Positions 53,109 to 62,448 of a stretch of 64,000 bases of DNA are shown piece by piece (the first letter of the stretch is position 1; each line of letters opens with the position of its first letter). Origin of the DNA: Fibrella rubiginis (lineage in GTDB: Bacteria > Bacteroidota > Bacteroidia > Cytophagales > Spirosomataceae). Under the pieces are notes generated by a model. It had not been told where the DNA came from. It did not search any database and saw only the letters and a program-made list of their open reading frames with translations. Location of the stretch: the NCBI RefSeq assembly GCF_017353185.1, contig NZ_JAFMYV010000009.1, positions 248,001-312,000 on the forward strand. The letters run 5' to 3'. The position numbers were made by a program, and so were the translations under genes.

Positions 53109-53522
53109 ATGACCGACATAGATCTCTGCATTGCGGGCCGGATGCGCATGCTCACGCGGGTGGTGACGGGCCTCTACAACGAGACGTTTTCGCAGGAGGG
53201 GGTCACCTTTACGCAGGCCACCCTGCTGATGTACGCCTTCGCCTTGCCGGGGGTGCGCCAGAGCGTGTTATCGAAGCAATTTGTAATCGAAAAATCGGCG
53301 CTGAGCCGTGACCTGCAACTGTTGCAGCGCAACGGCTGGCTAACCGACAACATCAAAAAAGGCCTGTTTCTGACCGACGAGGGGCGGGCATTGGCCAAAC
53401 GATGCCATAAACGCTGGAAAACCCTGAATAGCGACGTGCGCGAACAACTTGGCCCGGCAGCCATCGACGGGCTGGATGAATTAGCATCACGCCTGCTGAC
53501 CATTGCCAACAAAGGCGTTTGA
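53109..53522 (+). CDS. MarR family transcriptional regulator
   Basis: Winged-helix regulator of 137 aa from the ATG at 53109. Layout: dimerisation helix, FTQATLLMYAFALPGVRQSVLSKQF, recognition region EKSALSRDLQLLQRNGWL and wing KGLFLTDEGRALAKR. Ligand unknown. It likely controls itself and the divergent DinB-like gene. A pair of tandem hairpins follows within 6 bases of the stop. Confidence 0.88.
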   Translation: MTDIDLCIAGRMRMLTRVVTGLYNETFSQEGVTFTQATLLMYAFALPGVRQSVLSKQFVIEKSALSRDLQLLQRNGWLTDNIKKGLFLTDEGRALAKRCHKRWKTLNSDVREQLGPAAIDGLDELASRLLTIANKGV

Positions 53523-53526
53523 TTCT

Positions 53527-53588
53527 GTCTAACGGAGCAAACCGCTCCGTTCGTTTGGGTAAAAACGGAGCAAACCGCTCCGTTAGAC
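53527..53588. repeat. Two tandem identical hairpins inside an inverted repeat
   Basis: AACGGAGC-AAACC-GCTCCGTT occurs at 53531-53551 and 53564-53584 in the same orientation; flanking GTCT and AGAC also pair. Confidence 0.9.
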
Positions 53589-53594
53589 AACACT

Positions 53595-54131
53595 ATGAAA
53601 CCCAATTTTTTCAACACCGCCCGCACTGAATCGGGCAAGACGTGGCGATTTCGTACACTGATGAACTGGTACCCGATGTACTTCGGCACGGGTGGTAAGA
53701 TCTTGTTCTGGTCGGGCGATTCGCGGGAGGTGCACCTGCGGTTGCGGCGCAATGTCTGGAGCTATAATTACGTCGGCACCATTTTCGGTGGCAGCCTGTT
53801 TGCCGCTTCCGACCCGTTCTACATGCTCATGTTGCTTCAGATCATGGGGCCTGCCTACGTGGTCTGGGACAAAGCAGCCAGCATCAAATTCCGCAAACCG
53901 GGCCGTAACACCCTCTACGCCAAATTTTTACTGACCGACGAGTTGATCGACGGCATCAAGGCAGACATCGCCATTAGTGGCCAAACCGAGCGGGTGTTAC
54001 CCCTGACGTGGACGGATGCGGAAGGCGTAGTCCACGCGCAACTGGAGCGGACACTCTACATTGCCGACAAGGCGCATTACGAACAGAAAAAACAGGACCG
54101 CCAGTCGTCGCGGTTTGAGCGAAACAAATGA
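53595..54131 (+). CDS. DUF4442 hotdog-fold protein
   Basis: Protein of 178 aa. NWYPMYFGTGGKILFWSGD, then NVWSYNYVGTIFGGSLFAASDPFYMLML and DKAASIKFRKPGR are typical of DUF4442, related to the thioesterase hotdog fold (PaaI-like). It may act on acyl-CoA or acyl chains, by inference. The stop overlaps the next gene's ATG (ATGA), so it is coupled to the esterase. Confidence 0.85.
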   Translation: MKPNFFNTARTESGKTWRFRTLMNWYPMYFGTGGKILFWSGDSREVHLRLRRNVWSYNYVGTIFGGSLFAASDPFYMLMLLQIMGPAYVVWDKAASIKFRKPGRNTLYAKFLLTDELIDGIKADIAISGQTERVLPLTWTDAEGVVHAQLERTLYIADKAHYEQKKQDRQSSRFERNK

Positions 54132-54775
54132 CGCAGGAACACCACATGACCGTGCAACGTACGGCGCGGTTTTACACCATGGGCCACGTTAAGCCAGGCC
54201 TGAAACGGGTTTGGTTTGTGTTGCACGGCTACGGCCAGCTAGCCAAATATTTCATCCGCCGGTTTGATGTGGTGGCCGACGACGACACGCTGATTGTGGC
54301 ACCGGAAGCCCTTTCCCGGCTTTATACCGATGCTGAATATGGCAAAATCGGTGCGTCGTGGATCACCCGCGAAGACCGCGACAACGAGGTGACTGACTAC
54401 CTGGCGTATTTGAATAAACTCTACGACCAGGTCCTGGCTAACCATGACCCGGCTACGCTGCACATCACGATTATGGGCTTTTCTCAGGGGGCGGCTACGG
54501 CTTGCCGGTGGCTAAACGCGGGCCACATCCGCGCCGACCGGCTGATGCTGTGGGCGGGCTTTTTCCCCCACGGCACTGCCGACGTGATTGCCCCCGAAAA
54601 GCTGACGAATGTAGCGGTAACCTATGTATACGGTGAAAAAGACGAGTTTATCGCCCAACTGCCCGACCCTGCCGCCTACCTCGCCAAGCTACAGACCGAC
54701 CTGCCCCAGATGATTATCGTCCCGTTTGACGGTACCCACGTAGTAGACCGGGAGGTGTTAAAGGGGATTTTGTAA
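54128..54775 (+). CDS. Alpha/beta hydrolase, phospholipase/carboxylesterase family
   Basis: Esterase of 215 aa. HGYGQLAKYF forms the oxyanion region, the nucleophile is in GFSQGAAT, the acid in YGEKDEFI and the histidine in DGTHVVDREVL: a complete triad. No signal peptide, so cytoplasmic. Coupling to a DUF4442 hotdog gene suggests a shared acyl-ester substrate. Confidence 0.88.
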   Translation: MTQEHHMTVQRTARFYTMGHVKPGLKRVWFVLHGYGQLAKYFIRRFDVVADDDTLIVAPEALSRLYTDAEYGKIGASWITREDRDNEVTDYLAYLNKLYDQVLANHDPATLHITIMGFSQGAATACRWLNAGHIRADRLMLWAGFFPHGTADVIAPEKLTNVAVTYVYGEKDEFIAQLPDPAAYLAKLQTDLPQMIIVPFDGTHVVDREVLKGIL

Positions 54776-54793
54776 GAGGGAGCGGTTTGGTTT

Positions 54794-54965
54794 GGTTGTT
54801 GGGCTTCGCGCTGGATGGCTTCGCGCTTGTGGCCCTTCGACAGGCTCAGGGTGACAGGGACGTTGATTCAGTTTTCTCCACTTGATTCAACGTCTCTGTC
54901 ACCCTGAGCCTGTCGAAGGGTCTAAGGCGCGAAGCCATCCAGCGCGAAGCCCACAATCAACCAAT
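54794..54965. repeat. Compound inverted repeat between convergent genes
   Basis: Outer arms contain GGGCTTCGCGCTGGATGGC and its complement; inner arms hold CCTTCGACAGGCTCAGGG and its complement, flanking CGTTGATTCA / TTGATTCAACG. The inner motif resembles one I recall as very widespread in unrelated bacterial genomes. Confidence 0.85.
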
Positions 54966-56668
54966 CAACCCTTTTTCCGCTTCTCCAGCCACACCAGCAT
55001 GCCTGCCAGCGGCATGGCGTTGAAGGTGCGGTCTTTGGTGAGGCCTCCTTTGCGTGCGGCGTAAACGCCGTAGTGCATGTCGAGCAGGCCGCGCATGGCG
55101 TGGGCATCGGGATTGATGCTGATCCAGACCCCTTTGCTCATGGCATACTCGATCCAGCGCCAGTCCATATCCAGGCGGTAGGGGCTGGCGTTTAACTCGA
55201 TTACCACGTTATGCGCTGCACAGGCGTCGATGATAGCGCGGTGGTCGATGGGATAACCTTCGCGGGCCAGCAACAGACGGCCCGTAGCGTGGCCCAGGAT
55301 GGTGGTGTAGGGGTTTTCGATGGCCCGTAAAAGCCGGGCGGTGGCCTTTTCTTCGGTCATGCTCAACGTCTGATGCACCGAGGCCACCACATAATCGAAG
55401 GAAGACAGCACCTCATTTGAATAATCCAGCGAGCCGTCGCCGAGGATGTCTGATTCGGTGCCTTTCAACACCCGAAAAGCAATGCCCTGCGCCGCATAGT
55501 CGGCATTAATCTGGTCAATTTCAGCTTGTTGCTGCCGAATACGTTCTGCCGAAAGGCCGTTGGCATAGGAGGCCGTGGGTGAGTGGTCGGCGATGCCGAA
55601 GTAGGAGAGGCCGATCTCGCGGGCGTAGTCGGCCATCTGCTGAATCGTGTGCTGCCCGTCAGACCAGGTGCTGTGGTTGTGTACCGTGCCGCGCAGGTCG
55701 TCCCAGCTAATCAGATCGTCGGTTTGGTGCTGCCGTGCCCAGGCAAACGCCTGCGGGTTTTCGCGCATTTCGGGCACCACAAAAGGTAATCCCGTTTGGG
55801 CGTAAATGGCTTCCTCCGGGTTGTGGGGGCTTATTTGTAGGGCCGTTTGCAGCAGCGTTTTGCCCGTTGGTCCTTTCTCGATCAAATGTGCTTCGGGGGC
55901 CGACCGAATAAACAACTGCTGGTCGAACTGGTTGGCGGGATAAGTCAAAATCGCCACCCGCACATCGGAGCCATCGGCCTGTCCGCGCCACGCAAAGGGC
56001 GACGAATCGGCCCGATGCTGGGTAAGGCCAGTGTGCCCGTTCAGAAACGACTGCACCGCCACCGGCTCATCTGATTCCACCAATAGCTCGACGGTATCGA
56101 CTTCGGTGGCCCGCTGCCGTACCTGCCCGCTGATTTCTACGCGGCCCAGCGAGCTTAGTTCGTCGCGGAGTTGGGTAGCCAGCCGGTCGGCTTTGTCCAT
56201 GCGAATTTTCCCTGCCTGACTTTCCAGAAAAGCCAGATTGTCGAGGATGTTTTTCTGCATTTTCTCGCCAAATCCCTTGATGGCTGCCACGCGCCCCGAC
56301 TCCGACGCCTGCCGCAGGTCACGAAGCGTTTCGATGCCCAGTTCCTGCCAGAGTGTCTTGATTTTCTTTACGCCCAGCCCCTTGATCCTGAACATATCGA
56401 TCACGCCGGGTGGGGTTTGTGCCAGTAGGCCATCCAGTTCGGCCAGATGCCCGGTGTCGCCTATTTCGCGGACGGCATTGGCAATGGTTTTGCCCACGCC
56501 GGGCAGTTTAGTCAGTTCGGCAACGTATTGCTCGGTTAGCGAAACTGGCACTTTGTCAAGCGAGAAGGCGGCAGACGAAAACGCTCTAATACGGAATGGA
56601 TCGCCGTCGTGGAGATCCAGCAGCTTGGCGGTTTGTTCCAGTATGTCAATAATATCGGAATTGGTCAT
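54965..56668 (-). CDS. polX: PolX-family protein with degenerate polymerase site and intact PHP domain
   Basis: 567 aa, usual length for bacterial PolX (repair polymerase plus PHP 3'-5' exonuclease). Helix-hairpin-helix motifs are good (LPGVGKTIANAVREIG; IKGLGVKKIKTLW). The nucleotidyltransferase motif, normally GS-x-RR...GD-x-D, here reads SGQVRQRATEVDTVE (residues 180-194), with both catalytic aspartates substituted. The PHP domain keeps its ligands: HNHSTWSDG, ADHS, GTESDIL, ASVHQ, LGHATGR and NPDAHAM. It may act only as a nuclease or phosphatase. Confidence 0.88.
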   Translation of the reverse strand: MTNSDIIDILEQTAKLLDLHDGDPFRIRAFSSAAFSLDKVPVSLTEQYVAELTKLPGVGKTIANAVREIGDTGHLAELDGLLAQTPPGVIDMFRIKGLGVKKIKTLWQELGIETLRDLRQASESGRVAAIKGFGEKMQKNILDNLAFLESQAGKIRMDKADRLATQLRDELSSLGRVEISGQVRQRATEVDTVELLVESDEPVAVQSFLNGHTGLTQHRADSSPFAWRGQADGSDVRVAILTYPANQFDQQLFIRSAPEAHLIEKGPTGKTLLQTALQISPHNPEEAIYAQTGLPFVVPEMRENPQAFAWARQHQTDDLISWDDLRGTVHNHSTWSDGQHTIQQMADYAREIGLSYFGIADHSPTASYANGLSAERIRQQQAEIDQINADYAAQGIAFRVLKGTESDILGDGSLDYSNEVLSSFDYVVASVHQTLSMTEEKATARLLRAIENPYTTILGHATGRLLLAREGYPIDHRAIIDACAAHNVVIELNASPYRLDMDWRWIEYAMSKGVWISINPDAHAMRGLLDMHYGVYAARKGGLTKDRTFNAMPLAGMLVWLEKRKKG

Positions 56669-56955
56669 TAGTGGTCGTAAGTCATAAAGGCGTAAACGAT
56701 CCGTTGATATGGTCTGGAGGGAAACTTGTCAAAAGAATGCAAAATACGGCTTTCATGGGGAAAGTGATTTTTAGACCAAGATCTCCAGAGGCATCCTTGA
56801 GATGTTGTTGTTTATCCAAGCAGAGTAACCAGCATGCTATCAAGTACATACCAGCAACAGCAGCTTCTGTTTAGTCTTCAGGTTGCTTTTTGTCCGGCGG
56901 TTGTGCTTTTTTCTCCGTACTTTTATTCCCCGTAACGACCAAACTGATACCGATC

Positions 56956-58644
56956 ATGGCGGCTGCGGGCACCCAATCTTCGACGAAGTCAGCGAAATAT
57001 ATTTTTGTCACTGGCGGCGTAACATCCTCACTTGGAAAAGGCATTATCGCCTCCTCCCTGGCCAAACTGCTGCAATCGCGCGGCCTGTCGGTCACCATCC
57101 AGAAATTCGATCCCTACATCAACATCGACCCCGGTACGCTCAACCCGTACGAGCATGGCGAATGTTACGTAACCGACGACGGGGCCGAAACCGACCTCGA
57201 TCTGGGCCACTATGAGCGCTTCCTGAACAAGCCCACCTCACAGGCTAACAACATCACTACAGGGCGCATCTATTACAACGTCATCACCCGCGAACGCAAA
57301 GGCGATTTCCTCGGAAAAACCGTGCAGGTAGTGCCCCATATCACCGACGAAATCAAGCGGAATCTGCGCTTGCTGGGCGATTCGGGCGAGTATGATATCG
57401 TGATCACCGAAATCGGTGGGTGCGTGGGCGACATCGAATCATTACCCTTCATCGAGGCCGTCCGGCAGTTTAAATTCGAGCTGGGCGAACACAATACCCT
57501 CGTTATTCACCTCACGTTGGTGCCGTATCTGCAATCGGCGGGCGAGCTGAAAACCAAACCCACGCAACACTCCGTCAAGATGTTGCAGGAGGCCGGCGTG
57601 CAGCCCGACATCCTGGTTTGCCGCACAGAACACCCGCTGCCGATTGATATTCGGCGGAAAATTGCCCTGTTCTGCAATGTGCAGGTAAGCTCGGTGATCG
57701 AGGCGATGGATGCCGAAACGATCTACGATGTGCCCATTCTGATGAAGAAAGAAAAGCTTGATCAGCGGGCGTTGTATATGCTCGACATTTACAACGATCA
57801 GGACACCGACCTCGACGTGTGGAAGGGGTTTCTGAGTCGCCTGAAAAACCCGACCAACGAAGTACGCATTGGGCTGGTGGGCAAGTACGTCGAACTGCAC
57901 GACGCCTATAAATCCATTGCCGAATCGTTCATCCATGCGGGTTCCAAAAACGAGTGCAAGGTACATATCGACTGGATTCAGTCCGAAAACCTGGCCGACG
58001 AGAACGTGGTAGAAGAACGTCTGCGCGATCTGGACGGCATTTTGGTAGCCCCCGGCTTTGGCGAACGGGGCATCGAGGGCAAGATTAACGCCATCCGGTA
58101 TGCCCGCGAAAACGGCATTCCCTTCTTCGGTATCTGCCTCGGTATGCAGTGCGCCGTGATCGAATATGCCCGCAACGTATTGGGTCTGGCCGACGCGCAT
58201 TCGTTCGAGATGAACCCCGACACGCCCCACCCGGTCATCAACATGATGGAGGAGCAGAAAAAGGTGGTTGATATGGGCGGTACCATGCGGTTAGGAGCCT
58301 ACGCCTGCAAGATCAAAAAAGACTCGCTGGCGTATCAGGCCTATAGCAAACAGACCATCAGCGAACGGCACCGGCACCGCTATGAGTTTAACAACGCCTA
58401 CCTGGAGCAGTTCGAGAAAGGAGGCATGCGGGCCGTCGGCACTAACCCCGAAACAGGTTTGATCGAGATCGTGGAACTGCCCAACCACCCCTGGTTTGTG
58501 GGGGTACAGTTTCACCCCGAATTAAAGAGTACGGTGTTGGCCCCGCAGCCGCTGTTTGTGCAGTTTGTGAAAGCCGCTATGGATTATGCCGCCCACAAAC
58601 GCGCCTACGAAACCCCCGTCGCCACCGAAACCCTTGTTGGTTAA
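56956..58644 (+). CDS. pyrG: CTP synthase
   Basis: Makes CTP from UTP, ATP and glutamine; 562 aa from the ATG at 56956. Synthase domain: KYIFVTGGVTSSLGKGI, KFDPYINIDPGTLNPYEHGE, GGCVGDIES. Glutaminase domain: GILVAPGFGERG and the nucleophile C394 in FGICLGMQ, with the histidine and glutamate in GVQFHPEL. Complete. A divergent region of 287 bases separates it from polX; I see no clear promoter or other gene in it. Confidence 0.96.
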   Translation: MAAAGTQSSTKSAKYIFVTGGVTSSLGKGIIASSLAKLLQSRGLSVTIQKFDPYINIDPGTLNPYEHGECYVTDDGAETDLDLGHYERFLNKPTSQANNITTGRIYYNVITRERKGDFLGKTVQVVPHITDEIKRNLRLLGDSGEYDIVITEIGGCVGDIESLPFIEAVRQFKFELGEHNTLVIHLTLVPYLQSAGELKTKPTQHSVKMLQEAGVQPDILVCRTEHPLPIDIRRKIALFCNVQVSSVIEAMDAETIYDVPILMKKEKLDQRALYMLDIYNDQDTDLDVWKGFLSRLKNPTNEVRIGLVGKYVELHDAYKSIAESFIHAGSKNECKVHIDWIQSENLADENVVEERLRDLDGILVAPGFGERGIEGKINAIRYARENGIPFFGICLGMQCAVIEYARNVLGLADAHSFEMNPDTPHPVINMMEEQKKVVDMGGTMRLGAYACKIKKDSLAYQAYSKQTISERHRHRYEFNNAYLEQFEKGGMRAVGTNPETGLIEIVELPNHPWFVGVQFHPELKSTVLAPQPLFVQFVKAAMDYAAHKRAYETPVATETLVG

Positions 58645-58667
58645 TGGGCCGTATTGGCGTAATTTTG
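58637..58667 (+). promoter_or_regulatory. Promoter of yidC
   Basis: TTG (58637-58639), 20 bases, TAATTTTG (58660-58667). It overlaps the end of pyrG and precedes the inverted repeat at 58679-58788, which would be in the leader. Confidence 0.65.
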
Positions 58668-58678
58668 CAGGAAAAAGA

Positions 58679-58788
58679 GAGTTCAATGTCTAGAGTTTAA
58701 GGTTTAACGTTAGTTGCTCTGTCAGCGACTCGTAAGGCGGTCCGGGATGGCTAAAAACTTTAAACTATAGACGTTGAACCTTAAACTT
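58679..58788. repeat. Heptad-periodic imperfect inverted repeat in the yidC leader
   Basis: GTTCAATGTCTAGAGTTTAA on the left pairs with the complement of GTTCAACGTCTATAGTTTAA on the right. Units TTCAATG / TCTAGAG / TTTAAGG / TTTAACG are the same words as in 25128-25269, but the tip differs. Confidence 0.8.
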
Positions 58789-58791
58789 AGA

Positions 58792-60633
58792 ATGGATCGT
58801 AATCAACTTATTGGCCTGCTCTTAATTCTGGCCTTATTTGTCGGCTATCAATACCTGATGCCGAAACCGCCGCCAACGCCGACTACTCAACAAGCAAAAA
58901 CGACGAAGCCTGCCTCTGGCTCTAATGCCGCCTCAATTACGGTGACCGCTGGTAATCAGCCCGCTGATTCAGTTGCCGCCAAAGCGCAATTTGGTGCGTT
59001 TGCCGCCGCGGCCACCGGACAGGAGCGCGACGTGGTTGTTGAAAATCCCGAGGTTAAAGTCACGTTCAGTACCTTAGGGGGGCAGGTAAAAGAAGTGCTG
59101 CTGAAGAAATTCAAAACCTATAACGGCAAGCCACTGGTACTGATCGACGCGAAAACGAGTCAGTCGGCCCTGGAGCTACCAACCCGCACTGGTAAAGTAG
59201 ACCTGCACAAATTATACTTCCAGCCAACGGGTGCCACAGGTGTTGGTCAGCCCATTACGTTTCGGGCTGATCTGGGTAATGGACAATCCATTGAGCAAGT
59301 GTACACAGTACCTACTGCCGGTTATGTGGTTGATTATCAACTAAAAACGGCTGGGCTTGACAACGCGTTGGGCAATGGCGATGTACACCTGATCTGGATG
59401 GACCGGATGCAGCAGTACGAAAATGACCTGAGCAACAACCGCCGTGCCGCCACGATCAACTACCTCACCAACGACGAGAGCTTCGAGCACCTGCCCGAGA
59501 ACGAAAGCAGCAACGAGGTAGTGGCCGAGAAGCCTGTGAAGTGGTTCGCCATTAAGCACAAATACTTTCTGTCGGCGTTTATTGCCAAGAACTCGGAGAT
59601 GACCAAGGTGTCGTTCAAAACGCTGACTGATGCCGCCGACAGCAGCACGGTGAAAACCGCCATCGCCGACGTGAGCTTTCCCCTGGCCGACGTGAAAGCG
59701 GGTAAGGGCAACTTCCGGTACTACTACGGCCCGAATGATTTCCAGGAAATCAAGGCCGACGTGGCACCCGAATTTGACCGGAACGTGTACCTGGGCTATT
59801 CAATCCTGAAGCCGATCAACCAGTACTTTTTCATCCCGGTGTTTAACTTCCTGGAAAAGTACATCACCAATTACGGCATCCTGATTCTGTGCCTGGTGAT
59901 CTTCGTGAAAACGTTGTTAACGCCGTTAACCTACAAAGCCTACACCAGTCAGGCCAAAATGCGGGTGCTCATGCCTGAAATGGCGGCTATCAAAGAGCGC
60001 GTAGGTGATGATGCCACTAAGCAACAGCAGGAGCAGATGAAGCTCTATAGCGAGGTGGGGGTGTCGCCGCTGAGTGGTTGCGTACCAGTGCTGGCCACCA
60101 TGCCTATCCTGTTTTCGCTGTTCCAGTTGTTTCCCAACCTGATCGAGTTGCGGCAGAAGTCGTTCCTGTGGGCACCTGACCTGTCGACCTACGACTCGTT
60201 TATCAAGTTTGGTTTCAATATTCCGTTTTTGGGCGACCACCTGAGCCTGTTTACGGTGATGATGACCATTTCGAGCATTGCCTACGCCCATTATAACAAC
60301 CAGACAACGCCTCAACAGCCCGGTCCGGTTAACATGAAAGCGCTGAGTTATATTTTCCCGGTGATGTTTATGTTCGTGCTGAACTCGTTCCCGGCGGGAC
60401 TGACCTGGTACTATTTCGTGTCGAACGTTGTCACGATTGCCCAGCAATTGGCCATTCGTGGGTTTGTGGATGAGGCGAAGATCAAGGCGGTGCTGGACGA
60501 AAATCGGGTGAAGATTGCCGCTGGGGGTGGAAAGAAATCGAAGTTTCAGGAGATGCTGCAAAAGCAGCTTGCGGCGGCAGAAGAGGCGCGTAAACTACCA
60601 AACGATACGGCTAAAAAACGGCCCAAAAAATAA
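58792..60633 (+). CDS. yidC: Membrane protein insertase YidC
   Basis: Inner-membrane insertase of 613 aa from the ATG at 58792. N-terminal signal-anchor (QLIGLLLILALFVGYQYLM), a large periplasmic domain (residues 75-345) and the conserved five-helix core: YFFIPVFNFLEKYITNYG, KTLLTPLTYKAYTSQAKMRVLMPEM, SPLSGCVPVLATMPILFSLF and FPAGLTWYYFVSNVVTIAQQ. The basic C-terminal tail contacts ribosomes. Terminator follows. Confidence 0.96.
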   Translation: MDRNQLIGLLLILALFVGYQYLMPKPPPTPTTQQAKTTKPASGSNAASITVTAGNQPADSVAAKAQFGAFAAAATGQERDVVVENPEVKVTFSTLGGQVKEVLLKKFKTYNGKPLVLIDAKTSQSALELPTRTGKVDLHKLYFQPTGATGVGQPITFRADLGNGQSIEQVYTVPTAGYVVDYQLKTAGLDNALGNGDVHLIWMDRMQQYENDLSNNRRAATINYLTNDESFEHLPENESSNEVVAEKPVKWFAIKHKYFLSAFIAKNSEMTKVSFKTLTDAADSSTVKTAIADVSFPLADVKAGKGNFRYYYGPNDFQEIKADVAPEFDRNVYLGYSILKPINQYFFIPVFNFLEKYITNYGILILCLVIFVKTLLTPLTYKAYTSQAKMRVLMPEMAAIKERVGDDATKQQQEQMKLYSEVGVSPLSGCVPVLATMPILFSLFQLFPNLIELRQKSFLWAPDLSTYDSFIKFGFNIPFLGDHLSLFTVMMTISSIAYAHYNNQTTPQQPGPVNMKALSYIFPVMFMFVLNSFPAGLTWYYFVSNVVTIAQQLAIRGFVDEAKIKAVLDENRVKIAAGGGKKSKFQEMLQKQLAAAEEARKLPNDTAKKRPKK

Positions 60634-60679
60634 GCCCGTTGCTTTAGCCTGTTAAACGGGTTATTTTGACAGACTGTAG

Positions 60680-60712
60680 AAAAAAGCAACGTGTGGCTAC
60701 GTTGCTTTTTTT
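60680..60712 (+). terminator. Intrinsic terminator after yidC
   Basis: AAAAAGCAACGT (60681-60692) pairs with ACGTTGCTTTTT (from 60699) around a 6-base loop, flanked by A and T runs on both sides. Confidence 0.85.
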
Positions 60713-60726
60713 ACATTCCCAAAACG

Positions 60727-62448
60727 ATGACAATGAGTCCAACAATTGGAAGAGTAAGCCTGATTTTAGGCTTTATAGGGTTGGTGATTGGTGGTTACGC
60801 CCAAAAAGTGACCGATACCGAGCGGCGTTACCGGGCTGGGGTGAAGGCGTTGCAAAGTGGCGAATATGACCGCGCCCGTAATGAACTGCAAGTGGTGATG
60901 CAGCGCGGCGGCAGCTTTGCTCCCTACGCCTACTACTACCACGCCGACGCGTCGTTTCGGCAAAAGAAGTACCCGGCCACCCGCAGCACCATCAAAGAAC
61001 TGATCGACCATTTTCCCGACTGGCGAAAGCGCGGCGAGGCCTATTACCTGGCGGCTTGCGCGGCGATGGAACAGGGCTTGGTCGATGAAGCATTATCGTA
61101 TACCGACCTGATCACCGAGGCTGAACTGCGCCCGGATGTTGAGCGGATGGAGCGTAATTTCCTGTCGCGCATTACCGACTTGAACCGGCTTAAGGCTCTG
61201 CAAGCGCAGTATCCTAAAGACAAAACCCTGGCCATGGCCCTGATCGACCTCATTCAGGAAAGCTCGACCGACAAGGCCGACCTGGAACTGTCGGACCGGC
61301 TTACTAATCGCTTTGGCGTGACGCCTACCCCTCGTGCTCCGCGCCCTGCACCCGCGGCTCCGCCAGTTGAAGTGGCTAAACCCAGGCCAGCCGTTGCGGC
61401 CAAAACCAGAGAGAAAGGAACCGTAAACGTGGGGGTGATGCTACCTTTTCGGCTAGACCGGTTCGACCCCGAAGATCGGTCGAGGACCAACCAATACGCC
61501 TACGATTTGCTGGAGGGCATGAAAATGGCCCGTAACAAACTCTTCACCGAGGGCATTACCATCAACTTGTTTGCCTACGACATCGACAATGACGCTGACC
61601 AGACGCTGGAACTGCTGAATAACGCGGCGTTTGGCCAGAACGACCTGCTGGTGGGACCGCTTTTCAGCGAACCAAACCGGCTGGTTGCGGACTACGCGCT
61701 GCAGAATAATGTGACGCTGGTAAACCCTATCTCCACCAGCCGCGACCTGATTGCCAATCACCCAACGGCTTATCTGGCGCAACCGTCTACCTGGCAGCAG
61801 GCTGCTGAGGCTGTTCAGTTTATGAAAGGGCAGGCCATTGGCCGCAAGGCAGCCGTCTATTTTGGCAACGCCCGAAAAGACTCGCTGCTGGCCACTGCCT
61901 ACGCGGCTGAGCTAAAAGCGCAGGGGTTTCAGGTGGTTGATTATAAGCGCGTTTCAGGAAAAAATATGACATTGGGTATCGTGGAAACCAACAAGCCAAA
62001 CCACGTTTTCTTTGCCAGCAGCAACGAAGACGATGGCGTCAGGATGCTGGATGCCATGAACCGCAGCGGGGTGGTGGGGCCGCTGGTGACTACCTACCCC
62101 GCGTTCAACTATTTCCGCAACTCACTGGCTACATTCACGCGCCGTACGCTGCTGATGCTGGCTCCTGAGTTTATGGATCTGGGGCGCAATGCCACCAAGC
62201 TATTTGAAGAAGCCTACATTGCCAAACGAGCCATTTTGCCTTCGGTCTTCGTGGCCCAGGGTTACGATCTGATGCTGTTTTTTGGTCGCCAGCTAGCTAA
62301 AGGCAGCATAAAGAGCCGTACCAATCTGGTCACCAGCCCCGAAGACGATTATGTCCTCTCAGGCTTCGATTACACCCAATCTAACGACAACAGAATCGTC
62401 CCCATCATCAAATTCGACGGGGCGCGGTTTCAAAAAATTAATGAGTGA
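60727..62448 (+). CDS. TPR plus periplasmic-binding (Leu/Ile/Val-type) lipid-envelope protein
   Basis: Exported protein of 573 aa from the ATG at 60727 (signal VSLILGFIGLVIGGYAQ). Residues 30-190 are TPR-like helices (RAGVKALQSGEYDRARNELQ), then a proline/alanine-rich linker, then a type 1 periplasmic-binding fold (VNVGVMLPFRLDRFD, LLVGPLFSEPN, LVNPISTSRDL). This order is that of LpoA, the activator of a peptidoglycan synthase, so a role in cell-wall growth is possible by inference; transport binding is less likely as no permease is adjacent. Its TGA stop lies in a repeat arm. Confidence 0.8.
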   Translation: MTMSPTIGRVSLILGFIGLVIGGYAQKVTDTERRYRAGVKALQSGEYDRARNELQVVMQRGGSFAPYAYYYHADASFRQKKYPATRSTIKELIDHFPDWRKRGEAYYLAACAAMEQGLVDEALSYTDLITEAELRPDVERMERNFLSRITDLNRLKALQAQYPKDKTLAMALIDLIQESSTDKADLELSDRLTNRFGVTPTPRAPRPAPAAPPVEVAKPRPAVAAKTREKGTVNVGVMLPFRLDRFDPEDRSRTNQYAYDLLEGMKMARNKLFTEGITINLFAYDIDNDADQTLELLNNAAFGQNDLLVGPLFSEPNRLVADYALQNNVTLVNPISTSRDLIANHPTAYLAQPSTWQQAAEAVQFMKGQAIGRKAAVYFGNARKDSLLATAYAAELKAQGFQVVDYKRVSGKNMTLGIVETNKPNHVFFASSNEDDGVRMLDAMNRSGVVGPLVTTYPAFNYFRNSLATFTRRTLLMLAPEFMDLGRNATKLFEEAYIAKRAILPSVFVAQGYDLMLFFGRQLAKGSIKSRTNLVTSPEDDYVLSGFDYTQSNDNRIVPIIKFDGARFQKINE

